A DNA stretch of 64,000 nt from Flavobacteriaceae bacterium YJPT1-3 (GTDB lineage: Bacteria; Bacteroidota; Bacteroidia; Flavobacteriales; Flavobacteriaceae): assembly GCA_029866965.1 (NCBI GenBank), contig CP123444.1:310001-374000 (forward strand). The letters are read 5' to 3'. Of this stretch, positions 37,384-47,799 are shown piece by piece (the first letter of the stretch is position 1; each line of letters starts with the position of its first letter). Both the position numbers and the translations under genes were made by a program. The notes under the pieces are model-generated. The model worked only from the letters and a program-made list of their open reading frames with translations. It did no database searches and was not told where the DNA came from.

Positions 37384-38492
37384 CGATCAGTCGTTTTTGA
37401 GGATGCTAAAAGCTTTTCCAATTCGTCAACAATGTCTTTAGTGGCTCTGGGTAGGGCCAATTCTTTAATGGCAGCAGCCAAGGCCTGCTGTTTTTCCTGA
37501 TTCTTGATGAGCGCACGGGCCTCCAACTCGAATAGGGTGTCCAACTGATGTTCCGCAATGAGAATAGCTCCTCCCTTAGCCGCAATGGCTTCGGCATTTT
37601 TGGTTTGATGATCCTCAGCCACATTAGGCGACGGTATAAAGATCACTGGCTTGCCTACTACGCAGAGCTCAGAAACCGATCCAGCTCCGGCTCGTGATAT
37701 GATCAGATCGGCGGCCGCGTAGGCCAGGTCCATGGTATCGATATACGCCATGACCTTGATGCCCTCCTTCTGATTGAAATGCTCGTACTGATCGATATAC
37801 AGCTTTCCGGTTTGCCAGAGGATCTGCACCCCCTGCTTCAATAAGAACTTGTATTTCTTAGCGATCAACTTGTTGATGGTTCGCGCACCCAAACTCCCGC
37901 CCAATACCAGTATGGTTTGGCGCTCAGGATCCAGATTGTATTTTTTTATGGCAAATTCTCTTTTGGTACTTACATCGAGCAAATCCTGCCGTACCGGGTT
38001 GCCGGTCTTGATGATCTTGTCTTTGGGGAAATAGCGATCCATGTGGTCATAGGCCACACAAATGGTATCGACTTCCTTGGCCAGCAATTTATTGGTGATC
38101 CCGGCAAAGGAATTTTGCTCCTGGATGAGTGTAGGTATGTTTTTACGTACCGCGGTCTTGAGCATGGGTCCGCTGGCAAAGCCTCCGGTACCTACCGCTG
38201 CATCCGGTTTAAAGCGCCGTAAAATACGTGCACTTTTCACCATGCTACTGAGCAATTTGAACGGGAACATCAGATTCGACCAGGTCAGTCGGCGCTGAAT
38301 TCCGCTGATCCACAATCCCTCGATGGTATATCCGGCCTGGGGTACCTTTTCCATTTCCATACGGTCTCGCGCTCCCACAAACAGAAATTCGGTATCCGGA
38401 TGCCTGCGCTTCATCTCGTCAGCGATGGCCAGGGCGGGATAGATATGACCGCCGGTTCCTCCTCCTGATATGATGATTCTATAGGGTTTCAC
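37380..38492 (-). CDS. murG: UDP-GlcNAc:lipid I transferase MurG
   Basis: The 370-residue GT28 glycosyltransferase carries the lipid-side loop [17 protein letters not shown]. The second glycine-rich region is [15 protein letters not shown], and the UDP-GlcNAc site is [25 protein letters not shown]. It makes lipid II at the inner face of the cytoplasmic membrane. It overlaps the ftsW stop by 14 bases. Confidence 0.97.
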   Translation of the reverse strand: MKPYRIIISGGGTGGHIYPALAIADEMKRRHPDTEFLFVGARDRMEMEKVPQAGYTIEGLWISGIQRRLTWSNLMFPFKLLSSMVKSARILRRFKPDAAVGTGGFASGPMLKTAVRKNIPTLIQEQNSFAGITNKLLAKEVDTICVAYDHMDRYFPKDKIIKTGNPVRQDLLDVSTKREFAIKKYNLDPERQTILVLGGSLGARTINKLIAKKYKFLLKQGVQILWQTGKLYIDQYEHFNQKEGIKVMAYIDTMDLAYAAADLIISRAGAGSVSELCVVGKPVIFIPSPNVAEDHQTKNAEAIAAKGGAILIAEHQLDTLFELEARALIKNQEKQQALAAAIKELALPRATKDIVDELEKLLASSKTTDR

Positions 38493-39684
38493 TGAGTACG
38501 TCTAAGGGATTAATATCTTCTTGTTGTTTTTTGATCTTAACTTCTTCATTTTTTGCACTCACGCTCAACACGATCCCGATCGCCAGACAGGTCATCCAAA
38601 TGGAGGTTCCTCCGCTGCTCACCAAAGGCAAGGTTTGTCCGGTCACAGGAAACAGTTCAACCGCTACGGCCATATTGATCAAGGCCTGAAAAATAATTGG
38701 GAGTCCTACCCCGATGACCAGCAGTTTACCAAAGACACTAGGTGCCTTATGCGCGATGATCACCAGGCGGAATAGTAAAAGCAAATAGAGCAACATCAGA
38801 GAAAGTCCGCCTACAAGGCCCCATTCCTCCACGATGATGGCGTAAATAAAATCGGAGGATGACTGGGGCAAAAAGTTTTTCTGTACACTTTTTCCGGGAC
38901 CCACACCCACCACCCCTCCGGTGGCGATAGCGATCTTGGCTTTTTCAATTTGATAATCGGCTTCGGTGTCTTCCTGATTGGCAAAATTCTCCACCCGATT
39001 GATCCAGGTATCCACCCGATTAGGAAACACCCCCGGGAAGGCTTTCGCGACAAGCACAAAAAACATCAAGGCCAAGAGCCCGATTCCGCAAATCGCCAAT
39101 AAATACTTGAAGGGATAGCCGCCAAGGAATACCAAGGCCAGTACCATGGCAAACAGTATGGCCGTGGTTGAAAAGTTGGCCGGCAAGATCAAGGCCAGCA
39201 CTAAAGCAACGGGCAGCCACAGCGGTTTGATCGACTCTTTAAAGGTGACCGTTTCGTCTTGAATTTTGGCCAAATAGCGGGCTACGAAGACCAGGAGAAC
39301 CACCGCGGCAAAAGTAGAGGTCTGAAAAGTAAAGCCCACCAGCGGGATTTTGATCCATCGGCTGGCATTGGCTCCTTCCACCGTAGTACCCTGAGCGATG
39401 GTGATCAGCAAAAGGACCACCACTATAGGCATAAGGATCAGAGAAAGTCCCTTGAAGTAGTTGTAAGGTATTTTGTGTACACCGTAGATGATCACAAATC
39501 CAAGCAAGAGATGGACTCCGTGTTTAAGAAGGAAACCAAAAGTATTTCCGTCACCGTATAAATAGGCCAAATTACTGCTGGCACTGTATACGGGCAAGAA
39601 AGAAAACAGGGCGAGCAGGGAGGCCAGAGCCCATGTGGCTTTGTCTCCTTTTAAGGTACTGAATATGGAACTGCTCGAACTCAA
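38479..39684 (-). CDS. ftsW: Peptidoglycan polymerase FtsW (SEDS family)
   Basis: The 401-residue polytopic membrane protein has SEDS hallmarks: [23 protein letters not shown], the large loop with [38 protein letters not shown] (in pieces), [16 protein letters not shown], and the terminal [15 protein letters not shown]. It polymerises septal glycan with FtsI. The C-terminal cytoplasmic tail is Lys-rich. It is 21 bp after murD. Confidence 0.95.
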   Translation of the reverse strand: MSSSSSIFSTLKGDKATWALASLLALFSFLPVYSASSNLAYLYGDGNTFGFLLKHGVHLLLGFVIIYGVHKIPYNYFKGLSLILMPIVVVLLLITIAQGTTVEGANASRWIKIPLVGFTFQTSTFAAVVLLVFVARYLAKIQDETVTFKESIKPLWLPVALVLALILPANFSTTAILFAMVLALVFLGGYPFKYLLAICGIGLLALMFFVLVAKAFPGVFPNRVDTWINRVENFANQEDTEADYQIEKAKIAIATGGVVGVGPGKSVQKNFLPQSSSDFIYAIIVEEWGLVGGLSLMLLYLLLLFRLVIIAHKAPSVFGKLLVIGVGLPIIFQALINMAVAVELFPVTGQTLPLVSSGGTSIWMTCLAIGIVLSVSAKNEEVKIKKQQEDINPLDVLSETL

Positions 39685-39705
39685 ATCTTCTTTTCTTTTG
39701 TTGGT

Positions 39706-41046
39706 CTATAGGTTACGCACCGCTTCTTTAAACTGACGCCCTCGATCTTCATAATTTTCGAATAGATCAAAACTGGCACAAGCCGGAGAAAGCAATACAT
39801 TATCTCCCTTTTCGGCCACTTTATAGGCAATCTTAACCGCTTCAGTCATCGACTGAGTTTCTACAATGATCTCCACCATATTACCAAAACTGCGCATCAA
39901 TTTGTCATTGTCTACACCCAGGCAAATGATGGCCTTTACTTTTTCATTGACCAGGGGATACAGATCCCGATAGTCATTACCCTTGTCCACGCCACCTACA
40001 ATCCAGACTGTGGGTGACTTAACACTGTCTAGTGCATAGAAGGTCGCATTGACATTGGTCGCCTTGCTGTCATTGATGTATTGTACATTTTGGATCTTTA
40101 AAAAATGCTCCAAACGATGCTCCACGCCTTGAAAACCTTCTAAGCTTTCGCGAATGGTAGCCTTGCGAATATTGAGCAATTTGGCTACGGTAGCCGATGC
40201 CATGGCATTCTTTGTATTATGTTGACCTTGTAATGCCAATGTAGAGGTTGTCATACTGAACTGTTCTTTATTGATGTTTATAATAATGCTATCATTTTCC
40301 AAATACGCTCCTTGTGCTACCGGTTGAGTTAACGAGAAAGGAAGCAATCTCGAGGGGACCGGGTGTTCTTTTAACCAGGCAGTGATCACGGGATCATCCA
40401 GATCATAGATGAAGTAATCGTTTGCGGTTTGATTCATAGCGATCCTGAACTTAGCCGCGATATACTTACTGAAATCCTGATCGTACCGATCTAAGTGATC
40501 AGGAGTGATATTGGTCAGCACGGCGATGTGCGGAGCGAACTCCTGGATACCATCCAACTGAAAACTGCTGAGTTCCAGCACGTAGTAATCCGGACTTTCC
40601 TCAGCCACTTTCTTGGCAAAACTGTCTCCCACATTTCCGGCCACTTCCACGTTCAAACCGGCCTCTTTTAAAATATGTCCGGTCAACAAAGTGGTGGTCG
40701 TTTTCCCATTACTACCGGTGATCCCCACGATAGTCGCGTCTGTGTAACGCCCGGCAAATTCAATCTCTGAGATGACCGGGATCCCCTGATCTCTCAACTT
40801 CTTGACGATGGGTGCCGTGTCTGGAATCCCCGGACTTTTCATCACCAGATCAGCATTTAGTATTGCCGGTTCCGTATGCCCTCCGGACTCACACTTCAAA
40901 CCTGCATGTAAAAGAACGTCCTGGTACTTTTTCTTGACCGTACCAAAGTCAGATACAAAAACTTCAAACCCTTTTTGCTGAGCCAGCAGTGCCGTACCCA
41001 CACCACTCTCTCCTGCTCCTAACACCACCAAGCGCTTACCTTTCAT
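39706..41046 (-). CDS. murD: UDP-N-acetylmuramoyl-L-alanine-D-glutamate ligase
   Basis: The 446-residue protein begins RLVVLGAGESGVGTALLA, with the ATP loop VGITGSNGKTTTTLLTGHIL. Other markers are LELSSFQLDG, TPDHLDRY and INDSKATNVNAT, all MurD motifs. It adds D-glutamate to UDP-MurNAc-L-Ala. It follows mraY after three bases. Confidence 0.97.
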   Translation of the reverse strand: MKGKRLVVLGAGESGVGTALLAQQKGFEVFVSDFGTVKKKYQDVLLHAGLKCESGGHTEPAILNADLVMKSPGIPDTAPIVKKLRDQGIPVISEIEFAGRYTDATIVGITGSNGKTTTTLLTGHILKEAGLNVEVAGNVGDSFAKKVAEESPDYYVLELSSFQLDGIQEFAPHIAVLTNITPDHLDRYDQDFSKYIAAKFRIAMNQTANDYFIYDLDDPVITAWLKEHPVPSRLLPFSLTQPVAQGAYLENDSIIININKEQFSMTTSTLALQGQHNTKNAMASATVAKLLNIRKATIRESLEGFQGVEHRLEHFLKIQNVQYINDSKATNVNATFYALDSVKSPTVWIVGGVDKGNDYRDLYPLVNEKVKAIICLGVDNDKLMRSFGNMVEIIVETQSMTEAVKIAYKVAEKGDNVLLSPACASFDLFENYEDRGRQFKEAVRNL

Positions 41047-41049
41047 GAG

Positions 41050-42291
41050 CTATCGGATCTTTAAGGTGACGATAGTCAGAATGGCCAGTAATATGCCTAC
41101 GATCCAAAATCGCGTCACGATCTTACTTTCGTGGTAGCCTTTCTTTTGATAATGATGATGTAAGGGCGACATCAAAAAGATGCGTCGTCCTTCACCAAAC
41201 TTCTTTCGGGTGTACTTGAAATACCCTACCTGCATGACCACTGATAAATTTTCCATTAAAAAGATCCCACACAAAATGGGAATCAGCCATTCTTTGCGCG
41301 TGGCCACGGCCAACACAGCAATCACTCCTCCTATAGTCAGGCTTCCGGTATCTCCCATAAAGACCTGAGCCGGATAGGTATTGTACCAAAGGAATCCAAC
41401 CAGGGCTCCAACAAAGGCCGTGATGAAGATGACCATCTCGCCACTCTTCGGGATATACATCACATTGAGGTAATCACTAAAAATGATATTGCCACTCACC
41501 CAGGCAAAAATGCCCAGGGTCAAAACGATAATGGCTGAACTTCCGGCGGCAAGGCCATCGATACCATCGGTCAGATTGGCGCCATTCGAAACTGCAGTCA
41601 CGATGAAAATGACTACAGGAATAAAGATCAGCCAGGCGTACTCTTTCAAATCTGGACTGATCCAGGTGATCAATTTGGCATAGTCGAATTCGTTATTCTT
41701 AATGAAGGGGAGGGTAGTTTTCGTCGACTTCTCCTCAGGCTCAAATTCTTCAAATGCAGTTTCGCTCATGCTTTGTTGCTGCTGCTCCAGCTGCACCGGG
41801 TCTTTGATTTTTTCACGGATGGTGATGTCCGGATGAAAAAACATGGTCGCCCCTACAATGACCCCGAGACCCACTTGCCCGATCACTTTGAATTTGCCTT
41901 GCAAGCCCTCTTTGTTCTGCTCCATTTTCTTTTTATAGTCATCCAAAAAGCCAATAACCCCCATCCAGAGCATGGTAATGATGAGTAGGATGACATAGAT
42001 GTTGTCCAACTTAGCGACCAGGAGCACCGGTATTAAGGTGGCCATAATGATGATTAACCCTCCCATGGTTGGGGTCCCTGCCTTTTCCACTTGTCCGCTC
42101 AGTCCCAGATCACGGATTGTCTCTCCCATTTGCCGCTTCTGGAGGTATTTGATCACCCGTTTCCCGTAAATGGTGGAAATTCCCAGAGATAAGATGATGG
42201 CCACTGCTGCACGGAACGAGAGGAATTCAAACAGACCCGCTCCCGGCAGATTGTATTGGCTTTCTAGGTATTGAAACAAATAGTATAACAT
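41050..42291 (-). CDS. mraY: Phospho-MurNAc-pentapeptide transferase MraY
   Basis: The 413-residue polytopic enzyme has the cytoplasmic motifs [30 protein letters not shown] and the C-terminal [11 protein letters not shown]. It makes lipid I. Between the motifs it has an acidic cytoplasmic insert ([17 protein letters not shown]) making it longer than the ~360 residues of E. coli MraY. Such inserts occur in Bacteroidota. It is 41 bp after murE. Confidence 0.97.
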   Translation of the reverse strand: MLYYLFQYLESQYNLPGAGLFEFLSFRAAVAIILSLGISTIYGKRVIKYLQKRQMGETIRDLGLSGQVEKAGTPTMGGLIIIMATLIPVLLVAKLDNIYVILLIITMLWMGVIGFLDDYKKKMEQNKEGLQGKFKVIGQVGLGVIVGATMFFHPDITIREKIKDPVQLEQQQQSMSETAFEEFEPEEKSTKTTLPFIKNNEFDYAKLITWISPDLKEYAWLIFIPVVIFIVTAVSNGANLTDGIDGLAAGSSAIIVLTLGIFAWVSGNIIFSDYLNVMYIPKSGEMVIFITAFVGALVGFLWYNTYPAQVFMGDTGSLTIGGVIAVLAVATRKEWLIPILCGIFLMENLSVVMQVGYFKYTRKKFGEGRRIFLMSPLHHHYQKKGYHESKIVTRFWIVGILLAILTIVTLKIR

Positions 42292-42332
42292 CTAATCTCT
42301 GTATCGTTTGGTTTGGCTTTGTTGCCAGCAAC

Positions 42333-43796
42333 TCACTTTCCCAATGCGCTTAAGGTGTTTTTTACTTTTTTATAGTCGTCAAAATCATGACGTTCTCCTT
42401 TTATCTCCTGATACGTCTCATGGCCTTTTCCGGCGATGAGGATAATATCGTTTTGCTGAGCCATCATACAGGCGGTCTTGATCGCCTGCTCCCGATCAGT
42501 GATGGAAATGATCTTCTTAAAATCTTGTGGCTCCACCCCTTCTTCAATGGCCTTAATGATGGCCTCAGGATCTTCTGATCTCGGGTTGTCGCTGGTGAAT
42601 ATGACCCGGGTACTGAGCGCCGCGGCGATCTGCCCCATTTTTGGGCGTTTGCTGGTATCCCGATCTCCACCCGCACCCACTACAGTGATCAACGACTCAT
42701 TCTTGGTACGGATGTCGTTAATGGTTTCCAGGACATTTTTTAAGGCGTCCGGAGTGTGCGCATAATCGACAATGGCCGTGATCTGCTGCTCAGAAACCAA
42801 ATATTGGAATCGCCCGCTGACGCTTTCCAGCTCGCTCATCAATTGCAATACTTCTAATTTTTCCAATCCCAGTTGAAGCGCAGTACCGTAAATGGCCAAC
42901 ATATTGTAAGCATTGAATGACCCGATCAATTTGACCCAAACCTCAGTGCCTTCTATACTCAATAGAAGTCCGGAAAATTGATTCTCCAGTATCTGCGCCC
43001 GGTAGTCGGCTAAAGACTTCAGGGCATAGGTGTATTGTTTCGCCCTGGTATTTTGGAACATGTAGGCCCCGTTCTTATCATCCACATTAGTCAGGGCAAA
43101 AGCCGTAGCCGGTAACTCGTCAAAAAATCGTTTTTTCACATCCCGGTATTCGGCAAAACTGTTGTGGTAATCGAGATGATCGTGAGAAAGATTGGTGAAT
43201 ATACCTCCCTCAAAATGCAAGGCATGAGTACGTTCCTGGTCAATACCGTGTGAGCTGACTTCCATAAAACAGAACTCTACACCCGCCTCATTCATATCGG
43301 CGAGATGCTTATTGATGGTCAAGGAGTCCGGAGTCGTATGCGTAGCAGGAAAGGCCTGGTCATTGATGAGGATCTGTACTGTTGAAAGCAAACCCGTTTT
43401 GAATCCTGCCTTTTTAAATAATTGGTACAGTAGGGAAGCCACCGTGGTTTTGCCATTGGTCCCGGTAATACCCACCAGTTTGAGATTGCGGGAAGGATGC
43501 CCGTAGAAATTAGCCGCCATAGTGGCCAGGGCTTTTTGACTATCATCTACTTGTACGTAGGTAACGCCATTCACAAAGGAATCGGGCATACGCTCGCAAA
43601 TGATAGCAAGGGCTCCCTGATCCAGCGCTTGACTGATGTAATCGTGACCATCGCTATGCACTCCTTGTATCGCAACAAAAGCATCGTTGAGCCCCACTTT
43701 ACGGGAATCAAAGTGCAAATCAGTGATGGACACACCGGTACTTCCCTGAACCGCTTCCAGAGTCACTTTAAAAAGGATGTCGCGTAGTACACTCAC
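42333..43796 (-). CDS. murE: UDP-MurNAc-L-Ala-D-Glu ligase MurE (meso-diaminopimelate type)
   Basis: The 487-residue Mur ligase has DSRKVGLNDAFVAIQG in the UDP-binding domain and the ATP loop VGITGTNGKTTVASLLYQL. The substrate motif is TSDNPRSEDP, whose DNPR sequence marks enzymes that add meso-diaminopimelate rather than lysine. Overlap with ftsI is four bases. Confidence 0.97.
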   Translation of the reverse strand: MSVLRDILFKVTLEAVQGSTGVSITDLHFDSRKVGLNDAFVAIQGVHSDGHDYISQALDQGALAIICERMPDSFVNGVTYVQVDDSQKALATMAANFYGHPSRNLKLVGITGTNGKTTVASLLYQLFKKAGFKTGLLSTVQILINDQAFPATHTTPDSLTINKHLADMNEAGVEFCFMEVSSHGIDQERTHALHFEGGIFTNLSHDHLDYHNSFAEYRDVKKRFFDELPATAFALTNVDDKNGAYMFQNTRAKQYTYALKSLADYRAQILENQFSGLLLSIEGTEVWVKLIGSFNAYNMLAIYGTALQLGLEKLEVLQLMSELESVSGRFQYLVSEQQITAIVDYAHTPDALKNVLETINDIRTKNESLITVVGAGGDRDTSKRPKMGQIAAALSTRVIFTSDNPRSEDPEAIIKAIEEGVEPQDFKKIISITDREQAIKTACMMAQQNDIILIAGKGHETYQEIKGERHDFDDYKKVKNTLSALGK

Positions 43797-45784
43797 GATA
43801 ATTCCAGGGTTATGGTTTGATTCTTACGAATAGGGGCTCCTGCCTGGAGCGATTGACTTTTTACCTTTCCGCTTCCGCGAAAGGAAACTTTAAGACCTAA
43901 ATTTTCGAGCAAAGCCACGGCATCCATTCCGGTCATTCCTTTGACGTTAGGCACCTTATTGATGTCTTTTTGCAACTTTTGATAATAGGTTTCAAAATCA
44001 GATTCAATAAGCGGCAGATTCTGATCAGCTAACTGTACCTCATCCACCAGCGGTGTATCCGAATAAATTTTCTGAGCGATCTTTTGAAAGACGGGTGCTG
44101 CCACAATATTCCCGTAATACCCTATGCTTTTCTTTGGCTTGTGGATCACCACGATGCAGGAGTACTTCGGATCGTCAGCCGGGAAGTATCCGGCGAAGGA
44201 GGAGATATAGCGTCCGGGCTCGATCCAGTATTCGGTTTGACAGGTCCCTGTTTTTCCTGCCATCGAGTAGGCCGGATTGTAAATGTTACTGGCCGTACCG
44301 CGCTTCACCACGTTTTTCATCATTTCCTGCACGGCACCAATCGTTTCTTTGGAGGCGATCGCACTGTTGATCACTTCTTTCTCAAAGGTCTCCACGGTTA
44401 CATCCCACTCTCTAATCTCTTTGATAAAACGCGGTTTAACCATCTCTCCATCATTGGCAATAGCATTATAAAAAGTGAGCGTTTGCAGAGGAGTCAAGGA
44501 TACCCCGTATCCGAATGCCATCCAGGGCAAGGTGGTACCGTACCAATTCTTATCTCCGGGATAAGGAAACTTAGGATCTCCCTCTCCCTTGATCGACAGC
44601 CCGATCTTCTCGTTCAAGCTCATATTGAATAGACGCTTCAGGAATTTCTTGGGATTGTCCTTATAGTGCTCATTGATGATTTTCGCGAAAGCGGTATTGG
44701 AGGACAGCTCAAAAGCCTGGGCCGCACTGATTTGACCATAGCCACCCCACTTCGAATCGTAAACGGTACGGTTGTAGAATTTCACCCGACCGTTTTCGGT
44801 ATCCACCACCGTGCTGGTATCGATGGCCTTGTCTTCCAGGGCGGCGACCATCGACATTAATTTGAAGGTAGAACCGGGTTCGTGCGATTCATAAATGGCA
44901 TAATTTCGAGCCTCGTAATACTTCCCATTCTCAGTACGCTTCAGATTGGAGATCGCCTTGATCTCTCCCGTTTTGGTTTCCATGACCACGACACAACCGT
45001 GATCGGCCTCAAATTTTTCGAGACTCTCTAACAAAGCGTGATGCGCAATATCCTGAATGTTGACATCAATGGTGGAGACCACGTCGTACCCATCGCGAGG
45101 CTCCACAATGTTATTGGCACCCATAGGCTTCCACTGCCCCTTTGCGATCTTCTGCTTGAGTCGACGACCTTCTTTACCGCGGAGATAAGGCCCAAAAGCG
45201 CCTTCCAGACCCACGCGGGTGTAGTAGCCGTCCTCATCCTTTCGCTCGTAACCTACCGTGCGCTCAGCCATTTTATCCAATGGATGCTCACGAACAGTAC
45301 GCTCTTCGGTGATCAATCCTCCGCGATAAGGGCCTTTCTCAAAAAGCGGCAACGATTTCAGTTTGAGGTACTGGCCGTGCCCCAGGCCTTTGGCAATAAA
45401 CAGGTAGCGATTTTTATTGGCTCTCGCCTTGCGCATTTTATTGCTGTAGAAATCGGGCGTATTTCCCAGAAGTTGCGAAAGTCCTTTGGCTAATCCTTCG
45501 ATATGTGCATTAAAGTCTTCCGCACTGGGGGCCAGAGCATCAAACCGGATATCGTATTTAGGGACTGAGGTTGCCAGAAGACTTCCGTCTCCCGCGTAGA
45601 GATTACCCCGATTGGCCGGGATCGTAAACATTTTTTCTGTACGCTGGGCGGCCAATTTGCGATAGTCATCCCCCTGGATGTACTGAATGCTCAAAAGCTT
45701 ACCCACGATCGCCAAAGCAAAAAAGAACATAAACCCAGCTACAAAGTAGAGGCGGTTCAAGATGTTACGTTCTGTAGTTGCCAT
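43793..45784 (-). CDS. ftsI: Division transpeptidase FtsI (class B PBP) with PASTA domain
   Basis: The 663-residue protein has one N-terminal membrane helix (LYFVAGFMFFFALAIVGKLL), a dimerisation domain, and a transpeptidase domain. The active motifs are S-T-F-K (EPGSTFKLMSM, catalytic Ser), S-S-N (FELSSNTAFAK) and K-T-G-T (MAGKTGTCQTE). A single PASTA domain ends the protein (VPNVKGMTGMDAVALLENLG to ITLELS). It crosslinks septal peptidoglycan. E. coli FtsI lacks PASTA, which is normal here for the phylum. Confidence 0.96.
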   Translation of the reverse strand: MATTERNILNRLYFVAGFMFFFALAIVGKLLSIQYIQGDDYRKLAAQRTEKMFTIPANRGNLYAGDGSLLATSVPKYDIRFDALAPSAEDFNAHIEGLAKGLSQLLGNTPDFYSNKMRKARANKNRYLFIAKGLGHGQYLKLKSLPLFEKGPYRGGLITEERTVREHPLDKMAERTVGYERKDEDGYYTRVGLEGAFGPYLRGKEGRRLKQKIAKGQWKPMGANNIVEPRDGYDVVSTIDVNIQDIAHHALLESLEKFEADHGCVVVMETKTGEIKAISNLKRTENGKYYEARNYAIYESHEPGSTFKLMSMVAALEDKAIDTSTVVDTENGRVKFYNRTVYDSKWGGYGQISAAQAFELSSNTAFAKIINEHYKDNPKKFLKRLFNMSLNEKIGLSIKGEGDPKFPYPGDKNWYGTTLPWMAFGYGVSLTPLQTLTFYNAIANDGEMVKPRFIKEIREWDVTVETFEKEVINSAIASKETIGAVQEMMKNVVKRGTASNIYNPAYSMAGKTGTCQTEYWIEPGRYISSFAGYFPADDPKYSCIVVIHKPKKSIGYYGNIVAAPVFQKIAQKIYSDTPLVDEVQLADQNLPLIESDFETYYQKLQKDINKVPNVKGMTGMDAVALLENLGLKVSFRGSGKVKSQSLQAGAPIRKNQTITLELS
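44681..44690. repeat. Iterated palindrome copy 8 (inside ftsI)
   Basis: TTTCGCGAAA extended by GCG. It is read as TAFAKI, directly after the catalytic SSN motif. Confidence 0.9.
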
Positions 45785-45788
45785 AGGA

Positions 45789-46109
45789 TTAACGACTGCT
45801 TTTATTTACTTTGATTTTCTTGGGCGGCTCATTGGCCGGCTGCACTCCGCGAGAGGCTACCGCACGTGCCACGGTGCTTTCCATGACCAGCTTCCGCAAT
45901 TCCAAACGAGCATCAACACTAGCGCTTCGTAGTTGCCGTACTTCGGCATTTAAAGCGGCTATACGGTGTACCTTTTTATCGGCACTGTGCGAACTTGCGA
46001 TCATGATCACCGCCAGAAGCGATAAAAAGATGATCATGCGCCAGTTCTTCACGGCGTCTTCATTGATCAGGAATTGACCTTTCAGTATGTCGTACAAGCC
46101 TTTCTTCAT
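45789..46109 (-). CDS. FtsL-like small membrane division protein
   Basis: A 106-residue bitopic protein with a membrane segment (MIIFLSLLAVIMIASSHSA) followed by a short heptad-like region (VHRIAALNAEVRQLRSASVDARLELRKLVMESTVAR). Size, topology and position between rsmH and ftsI match FtsL. Sequence in this family is barely conserved, so the call rests on layout. It overlaps rsmH by four bases. Confidence 0.8.
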   Translation of the reverse strand: MKKGLYDILKGQFLINEDAVKNWRMIIFLSLLAVIMIASSHSADKKVHRIAALNAEVRQLRSASVDARLELRKLVMESTVARAVASRGVQPANEPPKKIKVNKSSR

Positions 46110-47002
46110 ATCCGTTCGGCAATTCTTAATTTAGCGCTGCGCGCTCTGCTATTTTCTTTTATCTCCTTGGAGTCTGGCACGATATGACCACCCACTTTCT
46201 TAAAGGGCACCTCTACCCGACCAAACAGATCTTTTTCCGGCTCACCTTCGAACAGGCCATTGCGGATGAAGCGCTTGACCAAACGATCCTCCAGCGAGTG
46301 GTAAGAGATCAAACTGAGGCGGCCACCTTTGGGCAATACCTCCTGCGTTTGCTGCAAAAACTCCTTTAAGGCATCCAATTCCTGATTGACTTCAATACGA
46401 ATAGCCTGATAGATTTGCGCTAATAGTTTATGCTCCCGGTGCTTGGGAAGCAGGGGGAGTAGAATTTCTTTTAACTGGTCACTGGTGGTTAGTGGACTGT
46501 CTTTACGTGCTGCTACAATATGACGCGCCAATTTGGGCGCTATGCGCAATTCGCCATATTGATAGAAAATTGATCGTAGTTGTTGCTCTTCATATTCATT
46601 AACGACATTATAGGCCGAAAATGTATTTGAGGTATCCATGCGCATATCCAGATCAGATGAAAAACGGGTCGAAAAGCCACGCTCTGCTACATCAAACTGA
46701 TGCGAGGAAACACCAAAATCACCCAAGATACCATCCACTTGACGGTACCCATGAAAGCGCAAAAACCGCTTGAGGTAGCGGAAGTTTTCTGGAATCAGAG
46801 TGAAGCGCGGGTCGTCAATGCGGTTGGCCTGTGCATCAGGATCCTGATCAAAGGCCAGCAGCACTCCATCCGGCCCCAGCCGACTCAGAATTTCCCGACT
46901 GTGGCCACCGCCACCAAAGGTGACGTCTACATAGACGCCCTCTGGTCTGATGTTGAGTCCGTCAACGGCCTCCTGCAATAGCACAGGATTATGATATTCC
47001 AT
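46106..47002 (-). CDS. rsmH: 16S rRNA m4C1402 methyltransferase RsmH
   Basis: About 298 residues starting MEYHNPVLLQEAVDGL, the typical RsmH N-terminus. I chose the ATG at 47002 on this basis rather than the one at 47014. The SAM-binding region is VDVTFGGGGHSREIL, followed by LLAFDQDPDA. GILGDFGVSSHQFD and SLISYHSLEDRLVKRF are signature motifs. It methylates N4 of C1402 in 16S rRNA. It overlaps the end of mraZ. Confidence 0.96.
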   Translation of the reverse strand: MEYHNPVLLQEAVDGLNIRPEGVYVDVTFGGGGHSREILSRLGPDGVLLAFDQDPDAQANRIDDPRFTLIPENFRYLKRFLRFHGYRQVDGILGDFGVSSHQFDVAERGFSTRFSSDLDMRMDTSNTFSAYNVVNEYEEQQLRSIFYQYGELRIAPKLARHIVAARKDSPLTTSDQLKEILLPLLPKHREHKLLAQIYQAIRIEVNQELDALKEFLQQTQEVLPKGGRLSLISYHSLEDRLVKRFIRNGLFEGEPEKDLFGRVEVPFKKVGGHIVPDSKEIKENSRARSAKLRIAERI

Positions 47003-47465
47003 GAGCTGCATCATTCGGTTGATCTCCCATTACTTCCTCTGCCAGATCGGCGAAATCGGCAGAAGCCTCTTCGATTACTTGTTCGTACAAGTCCTTATCC
47101 CAAATCTCTACGATGTGGATTGCACTGTTCACCACCACCTCCTTACTAATTCCGGCTATGGCGATCAAATCTTTTGGAATCAATAAACGCCCGGAGGCGT
47201 CTACTTCCACCATACGCACCCCGGCGTTAAACCTTCGGATAAAGGCATCGTTCTTTTTATTAAAACGATTTAAGGCATTCACTTTTTGCGAAAGGGCATT
47301 CCACTCCTGCATGGGGTAGAGCTCCAGGCAATTCTGAAACACCGCGCGCTTGAGCACAAAACCCTCCTGTAGCACCGGAGCTAACTGTTTCTTAAGCGCA
47401 GTGGGAAGCATCAGACGCCCTTTGGCATCAGCTTTCACTTCGTATGTTCCAATCAGGTTGAGCAC
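46989..47465 (-). CDS. mraZ: Transcriptional regulator / cell-division protein MraZ
   Basis: 158 residues with two AbrB/MraZ half domains. The first carries the DxxxR element KADAKGRLMLP, the second VDASGRLLIPKDL. MraZ binds repeated GTGG-type boxes upstream of its own operon and represses the dcw cluster; such boxes are visible upstream (47517-47542). It is the first gene of the cluster. Confidence 0.96.
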   Translation of the reverse strand: MLNLIGTYEVKADAKGRLMLPTALKKQLAPVLQEGFVLKRAVFQNCLELYPMQEWNALSQKVNALNRFNKKNDAFIRRFNAGVRMVEVDASGRLLIPKDLIAIAGISKEVVVNSAIHIVEIWDKDLYEQVIEEASADFADLAEEVMGDQPNDAAHGIS

Positions 47466-47496
47466 TTAAAAAATGGGTGTTAGGCTTGTATAGAGT

Positions 47497-47542
47497 CAAA
47501 TATAGATAATATTTTCCCACTTATTTCCACTTTCTACCACTT
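47497..47542 (-). promoter_or_regulatory. mraZ promoter with three AAGTGG boxes at a 10-bp period
   Basis: On the minus strand, AAGTGG occurs at 47542, 47532 and 47522 (5' ends), exactly one helical turn apart. Twelve bases after the last box is a perfect -7 element TATATTTG (47504 to 47497). The predicted leader is about 25 nt. The repeats cover the -33 region, where a bound MraZ would block transcription. Direct GTGG/TGGG repeats at a 10-bp period are the established MraZ operator type. Confidence 0.82.
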
Positions 47543-47764
47543 TGTTAATAAATCACGCCTACACCTTATAAATACGTGGAGTTATCAACACCTGGTCGGC
47601 ATGTTGAATATTCCTGCTTGCTTTGGTTTATTCTAAACTAGGAGTTTGGGAATCTTAAAAACTCAAAAGAAACCTCATGGAACTGACAAAATCAGCTTTA
47701 GAAATACCGCATATCTAGTCCTACCGCCATCCTGAAAAAAAGCGGGCAGTCTAGTCGAAATGTC

Positions 47765-47772
47765 TATATTTG
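47765..47772 (+). promoter_or_regulatory. -7 element of the hydrolase-engB operon
   Basis: Perfect TATATTTG, 27 bases before the ATG at 47800. No clear -33 TTG is visible at the usual distance. The 47543-47764 stretch between this and the MraZ boxes is AT-rich and holds no gene I can support. Confidence 0.65.
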
Positions 47773-47799
47773 TCTCTAAGCTAAGTGCCGACCAACCTT

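Noticed and set aside
45038-45493. 151-codon plus-strand frame opposite ftsI
   Set aside because: Antisense shadow of the transpeptidase; no motif, signal or ribosome-binding site supports it.
47785-47799. GTG start extending the hydrolase by five residues
   Set aside because: The -7 box at 47765-47772 puts the transcript start near 47779, leaving almost no leader; the ATG at 47800 fits better.
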